Origin: Achromobacter insuavis
GTDB lineage: Bacteria > Pseudomonadota > Gammaproteobacteria > Burkholderiales > Burkholderiaceae_B
Assembly (NCBI RefSeq): GCF_902859645.1
Contig: NZ_CADIJR010000052.1
Coordinates: forward strand, 1 to 45,535
Direction of reading: 5' to 3'
Length of the DNA stretch: 45,535 nucleotides
Part shown: piece by piece, positions 10,685 through 19,992 of the stretch
Position numbering within the stretch: the first letter of the stretch is position 1
Layout: each line of letters opens with the position of its first letter
Translations under genes and position numbers: made by a program
Notes under the pieces: generated by a model
Seen by the model: the letters and a program-made list of their open reading frames with translations, nothing else
Database searches by the model: none
What the model was told of the DNA's origin: nothing

Positions 10685-11539
10685 TCAATGCAGCAACCAT
10701 CCCAGGCCCTGCTCGCCGCCCAGCAGCAGCACGGCCACGCCCGCCAATGCCAGGTACGGGCCGAACGGCAGCGCCTGGCCACGGCTGGCCCGGCCGCTGA
10801 GCGTCAGGGCGCCGCCCACCACCACGCCGACCACCGACGCGCCCAGCAGCAGCATCGGCAAGGCGCCGACGCCGAACCAGGCGCCCAGCGCCGCCAGCAG
10901 CTTGAAATCGCCGTAGCCCATGCCTTCGCGGCCGGTCAGCAGCCGGAATGCATGAAAGATAACCCACAGGAACAGGTAGCCGGCCACCGCGCCCACCACC
11001 GCCATCGACAGCGGCGTGAAGGCGTCGAACAGATTCACCAGCAGACCGGCCCAGGCCAGCGGCAGCGTGATCGCGTCCGGCAGCAGGGTCGATTCCAGGT
11101 CGATCCAGGCCAGCGCCACCAGCGCCGCCGACAGGCCCATGGCGCACAGCGCGATGGGCGTGGCGCCGAAACGCCAGGCGCAGGCGGCGAACAGGAGGCA
11201 GGTGATCGACTCGATGGCGGGATAGCGCCAGCCGATCCCGGCCCCGCATGCGGCGCAGCGGCCGCGCAGCGCCAGCCAGCCCAGCAGCGGCAGGCGGCGC
11301 CAGCCGGTCACCGGGGTCTCACAGCTCGGGCAATGCGAGGCCGGCGCCAGCAGGCCGGAATCGGCGACCGGCCGGGCCTGGCCCGCGGCCTCCTGGCACT
11401 GCGCCTGCCACTCGCGCTCCATCATGCGCGGCAGGCGGTAAGTCACCCGCGTCAGCCAGCCGCCGACCAGCAGGCCGGCCAGCGCGGCCAGCGCGATGAA
11501 CGCCGCCAGCGGCACCGGGAAGACATGCCACAGCGTCAT
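10685..11539 (-). CDS. pilD: Type IV prepilin peptidase / N-methyltransferase
   Basis: PilD cleaves the leader of type IV prepilins and type II secretion pseudopilins at the inner membrane and methylates the new N-terminus. The product of 284 residues has an N-terminal membrane helix, a cytoplasmic zinc-site loop with C70-x2-C73 and C95-x2-C98, and RYPAIE at 105-110. The two catalytic aspartates are D147 (in AWIDLESTLLPD) and D211 (in the GYGD motif, residues 208-211). About eight membrane helices are visible. I placed the start at 11539 because GGGAG lies five bases upstream; an in-frame ATG at 11647 would add 36 residues with no homologous look. PilD often follows pilB and pilC, but here the gene upstream is divergent and unrelated, so the pilus or secretion genes must be elsewhere. 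Confidence 0.93.
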   Translation of the reverse strand: MTLWHVFPVPLAAFIALAALAGLLVGGWLTRVTYRLPRMMEREWQAQCQEAAGQARPVADSGLLAPASHCPSCETPVTGWRRLPLLGWLALRGRCAACGAGIGWRYPAIESITCLLFAACAWRFGATPIALCAMGLSAALVALAWIDLESTLLPDAITLPLAWAGLLVNLFDAFTPLSMAVVGAVAGYLFLWVIFHAFRLLTGREGMGYGDFKLLAALGAWFGVGALPMLLLGASVVGVVVGGALTLSGRASRGQALPFGPYLALAGVAVLLLGGEQGLGWLLH

Positions 11540-11630
11540 GCGCGCTCCCGCGACGCGGTCCGTCGCGCCGGCGCGCGAGCGCTGGCGGCAAGGCGGCGGG
11601 TGGGCAGCCGGGAGCCGTGTCGTAATTTGT

Positions 11631-11693
11631 GCATAAAGTGCCGGCAACGCCTTTCAGGATGATGGGGATCGTATCGAATCTTCGCATAAGTGC
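11631..11693. promoter_or_regulatory. Two near-identical GCATAA(A)GTGC words between divergent pilD and lipoprotein genes
   Basis: GCATAAAGTGC (11631-11641) and GCATAAGTGC (11684-11693) differ by one inserted A and are 53 bases apart, about five helical turns. They lie in the 193-base divergent region, the second one just before a candidate -10. A shared regulator binding both is an inference; chance similarity of short AT-rich words is possible. Confidence 0.3.
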
Positions 11694-11700
11694 GTAAAAT
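11672..11700 (+). promoter_or_regulatory. Candidate sigma-70 promoter for the NlpE-like lipoprotein gene
   Basis: The -10 is TAAAAT at 11695-11700, with a poor -35 TATCGA at 11672-11677 and a 17-base spacer. Initiation near 11707 would leave a leader of about 26 bases before the ATG at 11733. Confidence 0.35.
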
Positions 11701-11732
11701 CGGAGACAGACTCAACTTACGGATCAGCTGCC

Positions 11733-12497
11733 ATGGCCGCGCGCGTCGAAATCCTTACCCGCCCCCGCAAACTCAGCATGATGGGGCTGCTGCTAGCGGG
11801 CACGGTGCTGGGTGCCGCGGGCTGCGCCCAGCAACGCACCGAAGGCTATTACGATCCTCCGGTCGAAAGCACCGTCACCGACGCCCAGTACCAGGGTTCC
11901 GGCGCCGGCTACCGCACCGTGCTGCGGGCGCCCTCGCAGGTGCAGATCGCGCTGAAACCCGACCAGAAGAAGACCCCGACCCAGGCCGCCGCGGCCCAGG
12001 GCGCCACCACCGAGGACGGCCAGCCCGTGCCGGAAGGCGCGGACAGCGGCGCCGCTGCGGCCCCCGCGCCCGTTCCGGCGCCCGCCGCCGCGCAGAGCGC
12101 CGCCGCCAACAGCCTGGTGCCGCAGCCGCAGACCTACATGGGCACCCTGCCGTGTTTCTCGCCCGCCATGCAATGCACGGCGCAACGCGTCACCCTGACC
12201 CTGGCGCCCAACGGCCGCTGGCGCGGCCGCACCGCCTACCTGGAAAACGATCCCCAGAAGGCCGCGCCGATCGTCGAGCAAGGCTGCTGGGACGCCACCG
12301 ACGAGCGCCCGCCGCGCGTCCTGCTGCTCGACAGCAAGGGCAACATGCGGGTCGAATTCGTGGTCGCCGCCAACAACGTGCTGCGCGTGCGCTCCATCGG
12401 CGGCCAGACGCCCAACCTGAACTACAACCTGACCCGCCAGCCGGACCTGGATCCGATCGACGAACTGGCCAAGGCCCAGGCGCCCCAGTGCCCCTGA
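11733..12497 (+). CDS. NlpE-like envelope lipoprotein
   Basis: The 254-residue product has a lipoprotein signal peptide with lipobox LGAAGC and lipidated Cys31. A linker rich in Ala, Pro and Gln (about residues 80-130) is followed by a beta domain. That domain opens with TYMGTLPC at 134-141 and continues with RVTLTLAPNGRWRGRTAYLE, closely resembling the NlpE N-terminal domain of copper-resistance and envelope-stress lipoproteins. NlpE has a CxxC motif after GTLPC; here Cys141 is followed by Cys148, six residues apart, with further cysteines at 185 and 253. A stress-sensing or envelope-assembly role is therefore only suggested. The start lacks a good ribosome-binding site; the alternative ATG at 11778 would give a shorter signal peptide. 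It is monocistronic, with a strong terminator behind it. Confidence 0.85.
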   Translation: MAARVEILTRPRKLSMMGLLLAGTVLGAAGCAQQRTEGYYDPPVESTVTDAQYQGSGAGYRTVLRAPSQVQIALKPDQKKTPTQAAAAQGATTEDGQPVPEGADSGAAAAPAPVPAPAAAQSAAANSLVPQPQTYMGTLPCFSPAMQCTAQRVTLTLAPNGRWRGRTAYLENDPQKAAPIVEQGCWDATDERPPRVLLLDSKGNMRVEFVVAANNVLRVRSIGGQTPNLNYNLTRQPDLDPIDELAKAQAPQCP

Positions 12498-12542
12498 GCC
12501 CGGCGGGCCGGGCATCGACCCTGGCCTGACCCTTCCCCCCAC

Positions 12543-12582
12543 AGGGCCTGCCGGATGCCGCATCCGCAGGCCCTTGGTTTTT
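12543..12582 (+). terminator. Rho-independent terminator of the NlpE-like gene
   Basis: A 14-bp stem (AGGGCCTGC-CGGATG against CATCCGCAGGCCCT, one bulged C) with a CCG loop is followed by TTGGTTTTT. It lies 46 bases past the stop and between convergent genes, so it may also limit transcription coming from the other side. Confidence 0.87.
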
Positions 12583-12634
12583 GCGGCGGGCCCCGGGCGA
12601 CGTGACGGCCCATGCATGGTCGGTTGGCTCTATA

Positions 12635-12652
12635 AGTAAGTGCCTACTTACT
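12635..12652. repeat. 18-bp dyad AGTAAGT-N4-ACTTACT at the 3' end of the LuxR-type gene
   Basis: Seven-base perfect arms flank a GCCT spacer, and the dyad covers the stop codon of the regulator gene (12644-12646). There is no T-tract on the minus strand, so it does not look like an ordinary terminator. Its role is unknown. Confidence 0.4.
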
Positions 12653-13144
12653 CCAATACCCTTTATTAATAAGCGCTGCGCAACAATCCGCAAGAATGAC
12701 GTGGACCGGCTCCGCCCGCGGCGCATAGCGCGTGACTGGCGCGTGACCATCCGGCGCAGGCGGGATCGGTGCGGGCCGGGCCGGATCGAGCGCGGTCGGC
12801 TCGAATGGCGTCGGCCCGGGCTGGGCGGGTTCGCGCAGGGGCCATTCATGCAGGGGCTCGGCCGGCCCCGCCGCGCCCCGCCCGCACGGCAGCGGCGCGC
12901 CCAGCACCGGCGACACGCCCAGTTGCCCATGGGCGCACAGCCGGCAGGCCAGCTGCATGGCGTTGCGCACGCCCAGCTTGGCGAAGATCCGGGCGCGATG
13001 GGCCTCGGCGGTGCGCAGGGAAATGTCCAGGTCGATCGCGATGACCTTGTTGGGACGGCCGGCCGCGACATAGGCGACGATCTGGCGTTCGCGCGGCGTC
13101 AGGGTGGACAGGAGGCGATCGAGGTCGGTGCGGGGAACGTGCAT
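12644..13144 (-). CDS. Small orphan LuxR/FixJ-type DNA-binding regulator with Pro-rich tail
   Basis: The 166-residue product has a LuxR-type helix-turn-helix close to its N-terminus, from LTPRERQIVAYVAAGRPNKV to RIFAKLGVRNAMQLA. The recognition helix region is ISLRTAEAHRARI. There is no receiver or ligand-binding domain. The rest is low-complexity sequence rich in Pro, Ala, Gly and Arg, ending in an unusual Cys-containing tail. I chose the ATG at 13144, where homology starts, with a weak AGAG upstream; an ATG at 13201 would add 19 residues. Family knowledge: single-domain LuxR proteins act as transcription factors, sometimes without phosphorylation. Its targets are unknown. A palindrome at 13205-13220 lies 61-76 bases upstream and could be its own operator. 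Confidence 0.78.
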   Translation of the reverse strand: MHVPRTDLDRLLSTLTPRERQIVAYVAAGRPNKVIAIDLDISLRTAEAHRARIFAKLGVRNAMQLACRLCAHGQLGVSPVLGAPLPCGRGAAGPAEPLHEWPLREPAQPGPTPFEPTALDPARPAPIPPAPDGHAPVTRYAPRAEPVHVILADCCAALINKGYWSK

Positions 13145-13204
13145 GGAACGGCTCTGCAATGAAGACTTGCAGAGAGTCTGCCCCGCCCCCGGCGGCGGCA
13201 TAAG

Positions 13205-13220
13205 CTGGCAATTTTGCCAG
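13205..13220. promoter_or_regulatory. Palindrome CTGGCAA-TT-TTGCCAG upstream of the LuxR-type gene
   Basis: Two perfect 7-bp arms with a 2-base spacer are centred about 68 bases before the regulator's ATG. Position and symmetry suit autoregulation or control by another dimeric regulator. Confidence 0.45.
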
Positions 13221-13224
13221 GGGT

Positions 13225-13247
13225 GCGGCCCGGGAGGATCGGGCCGC
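13225..13247 (-). terminator. Hairpin after panC, possible terminator
   Basis: A perfect 8-bp stem GCGGCCCG / CGGGCCGC with a 7-base loop begins 12 bases beyond the panC stop. The stem is very stable but no T-tract follows on the minus strand. Confidence 0.5.
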
Positions 13248-13259
13248 GGCGCAACCGGC

Positions 13260-15042
<1,783 letters not shown>

Positions 15043-15058
15043 GGCTGCCGCAACGGTA

Positions 15059-15247
15059 TCAGTCGGCCTGATACACGTACGGCTTTTGCGGCACGCGGGC
15101 GGCGCGGAAGCCTTCCAGCAGTTCCGCGTCCTGCGTCTTGTCCCAAAGACGGGCGCGGCCTTCGCGCTGGCGTTCTTCGGTGCCAGGGTGCGACTGCTTG
15201 TAGTCTTTCAGGAACTGGGTGATCTCGGATTCGTAGTTGGTCGCCAT
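15059..15247 (-). CDS. DUF3460 family small protein
   Basis: The 62-residue cytoplasmic protein has no signal or membrane segment. It matches the DUF3460 pattern known from Burkholderiales: YESEITQFLKDYKQSHP, then RQREGRARLWDK and a C-terminal PQKPYVYQ. The family has no known function. It is the first gene of the run DUF3460-scpA-panC, with a 16-base gap to scpA, so it is probably cotranscribed. Confidence 0.88.
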   Translation of the reverse strand: MATNYESEITQFLKDYKQSHPGTEERQREGRARLWDKTQDAELLEGFRAARVPQKPYVYQAD

Positions 15248-15345
15248 GGCACCAATTTCAGTGGGTTTCGGATGCCGCCAGTTTACTGCACCCGGGGCCG
15301 GAACCCGGCGTTACAATCTTCCGGCTCCCACCGCCCCCCTCCGCC

Positions 15346-16800
15346 ATGTCCGCCGAATCCGCAGCCGCAGCCAATCCCGCTCCTCCTTCAACCCCGGACG
15401 CGGTGCGCGCGGCACGCATGATTCCCTTCATCGTCGGCTGTGCGCTGTTCATGCAGATGCTGGACGCGACCGTGGTGGCGACCGCCCTGCCGGCCATGGC
15501 GCGGGCCCTGGGATCGACCCCGGTGCGGCTGAACGTGGCCATCACCTCCTACCTGCTGTCGGTGGCCGTGTTCGTGCCGGTCAGCGGCTGGGCCGCCGAC
15601 CGCTACGGCGCCCGCCGCGTCTTCATCGCCGCCATCGGCCTGTTCACCCTCAGTTCCGTGGCTTGCGCCCTGTCGCAGGACCTGCCGCAACTGGTCATCT
15701 CCCGCATCGTGCAGGGCATGGCCGGGGCCATGATGGTGCCGGTGGGCCGCATCATCCTGCTGCGCACCGTGCCCAAGCAGGACCTGCTCAAAGCCATGTC
15801 GTTCCTGTCGATCCCGGCGCTGCTGGGCCCGGTGATCGGGCCGCCGCTGGGCGGCTTCATGGTCACCTACATGTCGTGGCACTGGATCTTCCTGATCAAC
15901 ATTCCCATCGGCGTGCTCGGCATCGCGCTGGTGCTGCGCTACGTGGCCGAGATCAAGGAAGAAACGGCGCCGCGCCTGGACTGGCTGGGCTTTTTGCTCA
16001 GCGCCGTGTGCCTGGCCACGCTGGTCAGCGGCTTCGAGGCCATCGGCCGCGACGTCATGCCGCTGCCGCTGCTGCTGGGCCTGATCGCGGTGGGCATCAT
16101 CTGCGGCCTGCTCTACGGCTGGCACGCGCGCCGCATCGATTACGCGATCATCGACCTGTCGCTGATGCGCATTCCCACGTTCGCCATCTCGACGCTGGGC
16201 GGCAACCTGTGCCGCTTCGCGGTGGGCGCCACGCCCTTCCTGCTGGCCATGCTGCTGCAGGTGGGCTTCGGCCTGTCGCCGTTCTCGGCCGGCCTGATCA
16301 CCTTCGCCAGCGCGGCCGGCGCGCTGCTGATGAAGTTCGTGGCCACCCCGATCGTCAGGCATTTCGGCTTTCGCCGCGTGCTGACCGTGAACGCGGTGCT
16401 GACCGGCGCCTTCATCATGGTCTGCGCCACCTTCACGGCGGCCACGCCGGTCTGGCTGCTGATCGCCATCCTGCTGATCGGCGGCTTCTTCCGCTCGCTG
16501 CAGTTCACCGGCGTAAATACGCTAACCTATGCCGACATTCCCCCGGCCAAGATGAGCCGCGCCAGCAGCTTCGCCGCCATGGCGCAGCAGCTCGGCATCA
16601 GCCTGGGCGTGGGCGTGGCCGCGGTGACCCTGAACATCAGCATGACCCTGCGCGGGGCCGAAACGCTGGCGGTGGGCGACGTGATCGCCGGCTTCATCGT
16701 CATCGGCCTGCTGTGCGCGGCTTCGGTCTTCTCCTTTAGACGCCTCGACCCGCTGGCCGGGGCACACCTGAACGGCGCCAAAAACAGTGACGACGAATGA
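15346..16800 (+). CDS. MFS transporter, DHA2 (EmrB/QacA) family
   Basis: This 484-residue inner-membrane transporter is of the 14-helix DHA2 drug:proton antiporter type. The family motifs are visible: [17 protein letters not shown] in helix 1 (the D1 motif), [13 protein letters not shown] in the first cytoplasmic loop (motif A), [13 protein letters not shown] in helix 4 (motif B) and [16 protein letters not shown] in helix 5 (antiporter motif C). Hydrophobic segments continue to the C-terminus. The start is ATG at 15346; a TACAAT at 15312-15317 could be its -10, although no good -35 is seen. Its last 14 bases overlap the glpK start. The substrate is unknown; the coupling does not prove glycerol transport, because DHA2 proteins are mostly exporters. 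Confidence 0.9.
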   Translation: MSAESAAAANPAPPSTPDAVRAARMIPFIVGCALFMQMLDATVVATALPAMARALGSTPVRLNVAITSYLLSVAVFVPVSGWAADRYGARRVFIAAIGLFTLSSVACALSQDLPQLVISRIVQGMAGAMMVPVGRIILLRTVPKQDLLKAMSFLSIPALLGPVIGPPLGGFMVTYMSWHWIFLINIPIGVLGIALVLRYVAEIKEETAPRLDWLGFLLSAVCLATLVSGFEAIGRDVMPLPLLLGLIAVGIICGLLYGWHARRIDYAIIDLSLMRIPTFAISTLGGNLCRFAVGATPFLLAMLLQVGFGLSPFSAGLITFASAAGALLMKFVATPIVRHFGFRRVLTVNAVLTGAFIMVCATFTAATPVWLLIAILLIGGFFRSLQFTGVNTLTYADIPPAKMSRASSFAAMAQQLGISLGVGVAAVTLNISMTLRGAETLAVGDVIAGFIVIGLLCAASVFSFRRLDPLAGAHLNGAKNSDDE

Positions 16801-18310
16801 ATTTGTCCTAGCCCTGGACCAGGGCACGACCAGCTCCCGCGCCATCGTGTTCGATCGCGACGGCGTGGTGCGCGGCATCGGCCAGCGCGAATTCCGCCAG
16901 CACTACCCGCGGCCGGGCTGGGTCGAACATGATCCCGGCGAGATCTGGCACAGCCAGCTGGACGTGGCGCGCGAGGCCTTGCGCAACGCCGCCGCCAGCG
17001 CCGCCGACGTGGCCGCCATCGGCATCACCAACCAGCGCGAAACCACCCTGATCTGGGACCGCGCCAGCGGCCGCCCGCTGGCCCGCGCCATCGTCTGGCA
17101 GGACCGCCGCACCGCGCCGATGTGCGACCAGTTGCGCCAGGACGGCCATGCCGACTTCCTGCAATCGCGCACCGGGCTGGTGCTGGACGCCTATTTCTCG
17201 GGCACCAAGCTGGCCTGGCTACTGGATCACGTGCCCGGCGCGCGCCAGAAGGCCGAGCGCGGCGAGCTGGCCTTCGGCACCGTCGACACCTGGCTGATCT
17301 GGCAGCTGACCGGCGGCGCGGTGCACAGCACCGACCCCAGCAACGCCTCGCGCACCATGCTGTTCGACCTGCACACGCAGGACTGGAACGACGAGATCCT
17401 GGCGCTGCTCAACATTCCGCGCAGCGTGCTGCCGTCGATCGCGCCCAGCAGCGCGGTGGTGGGCGAATCCCTGCCCGAATGGCTGGGCGGCTCGATTCCC
17501 ATCGCCGGCGTCGCCGGCGACCAGCAGGCCGCGACCTTCGGCCAGGCCTGCTTCAAGCCGGGCATGGCCAAGAACACCTATGGCACCGGCTGCTTCATGC
17601 TGATGAACGTGGGCGACAAGCCGGTGCAGTCGCACAACCATCTGCTGTCGACCGTCGGCTGGGGCCTGCCGGTCCAGGGCCAGCCAGGCTGGCGGCCGGC
17701 CTACATGCTGGAAGGCGGCGTGTTCGTCGCCGGCGCCGCGGTGCAATGGCTGCGCGACGGCCTGGGCATCATCCAGCGCTCCGAGGAAATCGAATCGCTG
17801 GCCGCCAGCGTGGCCGACACCGACGACGTCTTCATGGTGCCGGCCTTCGCCGGCCTGGGCGCGCCGCACTGGGATCCCTATGCCCGCGGCACCCTGGTGG
17901 GCCTGACGCGCGGCACCACCCGCGCCCACATCGCCCGCGCCACGCTCGAATCCATCGCGCTGCAGAGCGCCGAACTGCTGACCTGCATGAACGGCGACAG
18001 CGGCATCGCGCTGACCGAGCTGCGGGTCGATGGCGGCGCGGCCCGCAACGACCTGCTGATGCAGATGCAGGCCGACCTGCTGGGCGTGCCGGTGGTGCGC
18101 CCGCGGGTGCCGGAATCGACCGCGCTGGGCGCGGCGGGCCTGGCGGGCCTGGCGGTCGGCTTCTGGTCGGGCCAGGACGAGTTCGCCTCCAAGTGGCAGG
18201 CCGAGCGCACCTTCGAGCCGGCCTGGCCGGACTCGGTGCGCGAGGCCCGCATGCGGCGCTGGAGCCAGGCGGTGGAACTGTCCAAGGGCTGGTCCAACAC
18301 CGCGAAGTGA
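16787..18310 (+). CDS. glpK: Glycerol kinase
   Basis: GlpK phosphorylates glycerol to sn-glycerol 3-phosphate with ATP in the cytoplasm. The 507-residue product shows the FGGY-kinase landmarks in order: [19 protein letters not shown] (phosphate 1), [69 protein letters not shown] and [20 protein letters not shown]. The start is GTG at 16787, inside the end of the MFS gene (overlap 14 bases); the ATG at 16797 is out of frame. glpK normally sits with glpF or glpD; neither is present here. Confidence 0.95.
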   Translation: MTTNEFVLALDQGTTSSRAIVFDRDGVVRGIGQREFRQHYPRPGWVEHDPGEIWHSQLDVAREALRNAAASAADVAAIGITNQRETTLIWDRASGRPLARAIVWQDRRTAPMCDQLRQDGHADFLQSRTGLVLDAYFSGTKLAWLLDHVPGARQKAERGELAFGTVDTWLIWQLTGGAVHSTDPSNASRTMLFDLHTQDWNDEILALLNIPRSVLPSIAPSSAVVGESLPEWLGGSIPIAGVAGDQQAATFGQACFKPGMAKNTYGTGCFMLMNVGDKPVQSHNHLLSTVGWGLPVQGQPGWRPAYMLEGGVFVAGAAVQWLRDGLGIIQRSEEIESLAASVADTDDVFMVPAFAGLGAPHWDPYARGTLVGLTRGTTRAHIARATLESIALQSAELLTCMNGDSGIALTELRVDGGAARNDLLMQMQADLLGVPVVRPRVPESTALGAAGLAGLAVGFWSGQDEFASKWQAERTFEPAWPDSVREARMRRWSQAVELSKGWSNTAK

Positions 18311-18329
18311 ACGGCCGCGGCCCGGCGAC

Positions 18330-18887
18330 TTACGGCCGCCGCGCCTGCGCCTGCATCAGCCGCAACGCCACGCGATAGCCGGCGAACACATAGAACGCAT
18401 TGCTGTTCATCAGCAGCCACGCGCCGGCGCCGCCCAGCAGCGCGACCACCGGGCCGACCGCGCGCATGTCGCCCTGCGACCACGCGATCAGCCCCAACCC
18501 GCCCGCGGCGGCCAATGTCAGCGCGGTGCGCTTGAGCAGCACCAGCCCCAGGCTGTAGCCGCCCATGAACGCCACCACGCCGATCGCCAGCGCCAGCGCC
18601 GTGACGGCGCAGGCCAGCACCAGCGCGAAGGCCGCCAGCGCCGGGCCGGCCGGGCGCAGCAGCAGGCTCAACAGGCCGATGCCGACGCCGATGCCGCCGA
18701 CCATCGTCAGCACCGCCAGCGCCAGCGGCGACCACAGCCCCGGCGGCGCGGCGCGCGCATCCATCTCGGCGACGAAGCGGTGCATGGCCGCCGACGCATC
18801 CGGCGCGCCCGCCTCGTCGCGCAGCGCCGCCTCCAGCCGGCGGCATTGCGCGATCAGCGCATTCAGCCCGGGGCCGGACGGCGCCAT
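18330..18887 (-). CDS. Unknown multi-pass membrane protein coupled to a LysR regulator
   Basis: I do not recognise a family. The 185-residue product has a soluble, helical N-terminus of about 50 residues (LIAQCRRLEAALRDEA, MHRFVAEMDARA) and then four or five hydrophobic stretches beginning at WSPLALAVLTMVGGIGVGI and ending near NSNAFYVFAGYRVAL. A longer in-frame reading exists upstream but runs inside the LysR gene and has no protein-like character. The ATG at 18887 shares a base with the LysR stop (TGATG), so translation is almost certainly coupled. Gene position suggests a job linked to the aromatic operon or its regulator, but nothing in the sequence proves that. Confidence 0.72.
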   Translation of the reverse strand: MAPSGPGLNALIAQCRRLEAALRDEAGAPDASAAMHRFVAEMDARAAPPGLWSPLALAVLTMVGGIGVGIGLLSLLLRPAGPALAAFALVLACAVTALALAIGVVAFMGGYSLGLVLLKRTALTLAAAGGLGLIAWSQGDMRAVGPVVALLGGAGAWLLMNSNAFYVFAGYRVALRLMQAQARRP

Positions 18888-19822
18888 CACAGCCTCGTGA
18901 CGCCCGGGGCGTGTTCGGCCACCGTGTTGCGCAGCGCGGCCATCGCCTCCTGCACGGCGGTCGGCCGGAAGGCGTCCTCGCGCCAGTACATGGCCACCGA
19001 GCCGAAGCCCGACAAGCGCACCGGGATGATGCGCATCGCCTTCATCTGCGTGAAGCGCAGCGCCGCGCGGTGCGAGGCCACGCCGATCATGTCGCTGTTG
19101 TTGATCAGGGTGAGGTTGATGGTGACCGAATTGGACTCGACGTGGTCGGCCGGCGGCGCCTGGCCGGCCGCGGCCAGCGCGGCGTCGACCGCGTTGCGGA
19201 TCGGCGTGCCCTTGGGCCACAGGATCCAGCGGTATGACAGCAGCTCTGGCCAGCCGGGCTGCTCCAGCGCGAACAGCGGATGGCGCGGCCGCGCCACCAG
19301 GTGGATCGGCTCCAGGTACAGCGCTTCGAAGCGGATGGCCGGATCATGGTGCTCGGGCGCCGAGCGGCCCACCACGATGTCCAGGTCGCCCTGCGCCAGC
19401 TGCGCCAACAGGCGGTCGGTGGTGCCTTCCACCAGTTTCACGCGGGCCTGCGGCATGCGTTCGAGCAGCTTCATCACCGCCAGCGGCACGGTGTCGGAGG
19501 CCGAGGCGCCCGAGGCGCCGATCACCACCCGGCCGCCGCCGCCCTCGCGCAGCGCAGCCATGTCGGCGCTGGCGCGGTCCAGCTGCGCCTCGACCCGCTG
19601 CGCGTGCGCGATCAGCACGTCGCCGTGCGGCGTCGGCCGCAGGCCGCGCGCATGGCGCTCGAACAGCGGCAGGCCGATGTCGTCTTCCAGATCCTTCAGC
19701 CATTTCGACAACCCCGGCTGGGTCGTGTTGAGCATGGCGGCCGAGTGGCTGATGTTGCGGGTCTGGGCCAGGCTGAGGAGCATTTTCAGGTTGCGCAGGC
19801 GCAACCGGTGAGTCCAGTCCAT
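18887..19822 (-). CDS. LysR-family transcriptional regulator of the gentisate operon
   Basis: The 311-residue product has an N-terminal LysR helix-turn-helix (RLRNLKMLLSLAQTRNISHSA through TQPGLSKWLKDLEDDIGLPL and FERHARGLRPTPHG, about residues 6-68). A periplasmic-binding-like effector domain follows (VVIGASGAS, VVGRSAPEHHDP, WPKGTPIRNAVDAAL, NNSDMIGVASHRAA). The ATG at 19822 has AAGGGGA six bases upstream. It is divergent from the gentisate dioxygenase with 170 bases between them, the classic LysR layout, and a long inverted repeat lies in that gap. By family habit it would respond to a pathway compound and repress itself; both are inferred. Confidence 0.92.
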   Translation of the reverse strand: MDWTHRLRLRNLKMLLSLAQTRNISHSAAMLNTTQPGLSKWLKDLEDDIGLPLFERHARGLRPTPHGDVLIAHAQRVEAQLDRASADMAALREGGGGRVVIGASGASASDTVPLAVMKLLERMPQARVKLVEGTTDRLLAQLAQGDLDIVVGRSAPEHHDPAIRFEALYLEPIHLVARPRHPLFALEQPGWPELLSYRWILWPKGTPIRNAVDAALAAAGQAPPADHVESNSVTINLTLINNSDMIGVASHRAALRFTQMKAMRIIPVRLSGFGSVAMYWREDAFRPTAVQEAMAALRNTVAEHAPGVTRL

Positions 19823-19840
19823 GGAGTCCCCTTTTGTCTC

Positions 19841-19868
19841 TTATCCATATAGTTATTGGTATGGATAA
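19841..19868. promoter_or_regulatory. LysR-type operator: 9-bp inverted repeat in the divergent region
   Basis: TTATCCATA (19841-19849) and TATGGATAA (19860-19868) are exact inverted copies with a 10-base spacer. The core reads ATA-N8-TAT, close to the T-N11-A box of LysR regulators. It lies 19 bases upstream of the LysR ATG and about 125 bases upstream of the dioxygenase ATG, fitting dual control. The stretch around it is unusually AT-rich for this genome. Confidence 0.65.
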
Positions 19869-19992
19869 TAAGATAATTTCATTTCAAAACACATAGCTCG
19901 TTACGCATAATCGTCTCCATATCGTGACCCGCCGCGCCTGCCGCGACGGGCCAACAGAAGCCGGCCCCGACGCCGGCCCCCAGGAGACAGAC

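Noticed and set aside
18330-19220. A 296-residue version of the membrane protein
   Set aside because: The extra 111 residues lie inside the LysR gene in another frame and look random; the TGATG-coupled ATG at 18887 is far better.
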